A stretch of DNA of 7,140 bases from assembly GCA_026994735.1 (NCBI GenBank), contig JALWQD010000128.1, forward strand, positions 1-7,140, given 5' to 3'. Numbering within the stretch: position 1 is the first letter of the stretch; each line of letters begins with the position of its first letter. Both the position numbers and the translations under genes were made by a program. The notes under the pieces are model-generated. The model did no database searches and was not told the DNA's origin. It saw nothing but the letters and a program-made list of their open reading frames with translations. The stretch is from Gammaproteobacteria bacterium. Its GTDB lineage: Bacteria > Pseudomonadota > Gammaproteobacteria > SZUA-140. Below are positions 6,048 through 7,140 of this stretch, piece by piece.

Positions 6048-6955
6048 GACAGCTCGCTCTTACGGCCAATAATGCGTACTTCCGGTACTAATTTTATAGC
6101 AAACTTTTCTGCCACCTGCCGCTGCGCCAGGAGCATCAGCCCTTCAATATCAGCTGCCAGGGCACCGCCCTCATTAATAATAAAATTGGCATGTTTTTCC
6201 GAGATGACAGCTTTGCCAAGACGCGCGCCTTTCAGACCCGCAGCCTCAATCAAACGGCCGGCATAATCGCCTTCCGGATTACGGAATACTGAACCACAGC
6301 TCGACTGACCCGCGGGCTGAGTATCACTACGCTGGCGTAAACATTGCCTAATTTGATCCTGTAGCACAGCCGGCTCGCCGACATCAAAAACCAGCCTGGC
6401 CGTCACAAACCATTCACCAGCCGGACCATTGACAGTACGATAGGAAACCGAAAAATCATCGGCATCGCGCCAACGTCGCTGACCGTATCGGTCCATCGTT
6501 TCCACTGCGACGACAAAATCCCAGATTTGCCCACCCAACGCGCCGGCATTCATGGCCAATGCGCCACCAACAGTGCCAGGAATACCGGCCAGGAAAGCGG
6601 CTCCTGCCAGGCTTTCGCGCGCACAAAACCGGGCCAGCTTGGCGCTGGCAACCCCACCACCGACAAGCACTGTCTGCGCACCTTCACAACGCAGCTCATC
6701 CATCACGCCATGCGTCGCAATCACGACGCCAGCAACACCGCCATCACGAACGAGCAAGTTACTGCCCAGCCCCAACCAATAGATAGCTGCCTTTTTATTC
6801 TGCAGGGACAAAAAGTAAGCCAGATCCTCAACATCGGCAGGAAGAAAAAAATTATCGGCGACACCACCGGCACGCCATGAAGTATGCAGTGACATCGACT
6901 CATCTTGTCGTAGCTGACCGCGCAAGGCCTGATAATCTGCAGGTATTGTTTTCAT
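6044..6955 (-). CDS. murB: UDP-N-acetylenolpyruvoylglucosamine reductase (type II MurB)
   Basis: MurB is a cytoplasmic FAD enzyme that uses NADPH to reduce UDP-GlcNAc-enolpyruvate to UDP-MurNAc. The protein is 303 residues, well short of E. coli type I MurB (342) and typical of the type II form known from Staphylococcus aureus. Visible elements: HTSWRAGG at residues 24-31; FAD-binding GLGSNLLVRDGG at 62-73; AGIPGTVGGALAMNAGA at 123-139; SYR with Arg173; GSVFRNP with the proton-donor Ser222; AGLKGARLG and SEKHANFIIN; and PEVRIIG with catalytic Glu292. These match the Arg/Ser/Glu set of the family. The start has GAGG (6963-6966) 7 bases upstream. ATGA overlaps at both ends couple it to murC and ddlB. 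Confidence 0.98.
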   Translation of the reverse strand: MKTIPADYQALRGQLRQDESMSLHTSWRAGGVADNFFLPADVEDLAYFLSLQNKKAAIYWLGLGSNLLVRDGGVAGVVIATHGVMDELRCEGAQTVLVGGGVASAKLARFCARESLAGAAFLAGIPGTVGGALAMNAGALGGQIWDFVVAVETMDRYGQRRWRDADDFSVSYRTVNGPAGEWFVTARLVFDVGEPAVLQDQIRQCLRQRSDTQPAGQSSCGSVFRNPEGDYAGRLIEAAGLKGARLGKAVISEKHANFIINEGGALAADIEGLMLLAQRQVAEKFAIKLVPEVRIIGRKSELS

Positions 6956-7140
6956 AAGCCGGCCTCGCCGGTGGCACTCAGCGAACGTCCGCTTGCCTGC
7001 AGACTGGCAGCAATCGCGCCAATATCCCCTGCGCCCATCAGCAACAGGATATCGTCATCGTGAACAAGACTTGCCAGGAGACCATCGAGCTCCTCAGCAC
7101 TATCACTGAGAACGGGATCAATACGCCCACGAGCACGAAT
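6952..7140 (-). CDS. murC: UDP-N-acetylmuramate--L-alanine ligase, C-terminal end (partial)
   Basis: The minus strand from the right edge reads 62 residues and ends in TGA at 6954-6952. MurC attaches L-Ala to UDP-MurNAc with ATP in the cytoplasm. Only the end of the C-terminal ligase domain is present. The key match is DDILLLMGAGDIGAIAASL, corresponding to the family's closing motif (GAGDxG near the C-terminus), followed by a short variable tail ending TGEAGL. Position directly before murB, with an ATGA overlap (6955-6952), supports the call. The active-site regions lie outside the window. Confidence 0.93.
   Translation of the reverse strand: MRARGRIDPVLSDSAEELDGLLASLVHDDDILLLMGAGDIGAIAASLQASGRSLSATGEAGL

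Noticed and set aside
1..7140. Search for a novel system, mobile element, CRISPR array, tRNA or other RNA gene
   Set aside because: Apart from short gaps, the window is filled by conserved dcw-cluster genes with intact motifs; no terminal repeats, array-like repeats or cloverleaf sequence were seen.

Overview
The window is a stretch of the division and cell-wall (dcw) cluster of a Gram-negative bacterium, most likely a non-enterobacterial gammaproteobacterium with moderate GC (near 50% by eye). Four points support this. The gene order is murC-murB-ddl-ftsQ-ftsA-ftsZ-lpxC. LpxC implies an outer membrane with lipid A. FtsZ ends in the proteobacterial tail peptide (DVPAFLRRQAD). Next door is a DciA (DUF721) helicase-loader gene, a family absent from enterobacteria that use DnaC. 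No species can be named from the sequence alone.

Layout, left to right on the + strand. Bases 1-119 (minus strand) are the first 39 codons of a membrane-anchored protein, probably the M23 peptidase that often sits beside dciA and secA. dciA (207-674, plus strand) diverges from it and converges on lpxC. From 727 to the right edge everything is on the minus strand and is transcribed right to left: murC (3' end only), murB, ddlB, ftsQ, ftsA, ftsZ, lpxC.

The first four genes of that operon are packed with overlapping start and stop codons: ATGA at murC/murB and at murB/ddlB, and 8 bases at ddlB/ftsQ. Spacing then opens to 36 bp before ftsA, 174 bp before ftsZ and 148 bp before lpxC. This suggests coupled translation of the precursor enzymes and FtsQ, and more independent control of FtsZ and LpxC. 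The two larger gaps hold the most interesting non-coding structure: a strong hairpin in the ftsZ leader, and a candidate lpxC promoter overlapped by a palindrome and an 11-bp-phased direct repeat.

Functionally, MurC, MurB and Ddl make peptidoglycan precursors (UDP-MurNAc, D-Ala-D-Ala, and joining of L-Ala to UDP-MurNAc). FtsZ and FtsA form the membrane-tethered division ring, and FtsQ is a periplasmic scaffold of the divisome. LpxC commits UDP-acyl-GlcNAc to lipid A. The genes look intact, with catalytic residues present. I found no mobile element, CRISPR array, RNA gene or novel multigene system; this is conserved core genome. No gene-free stretch exceeds 174 bp.
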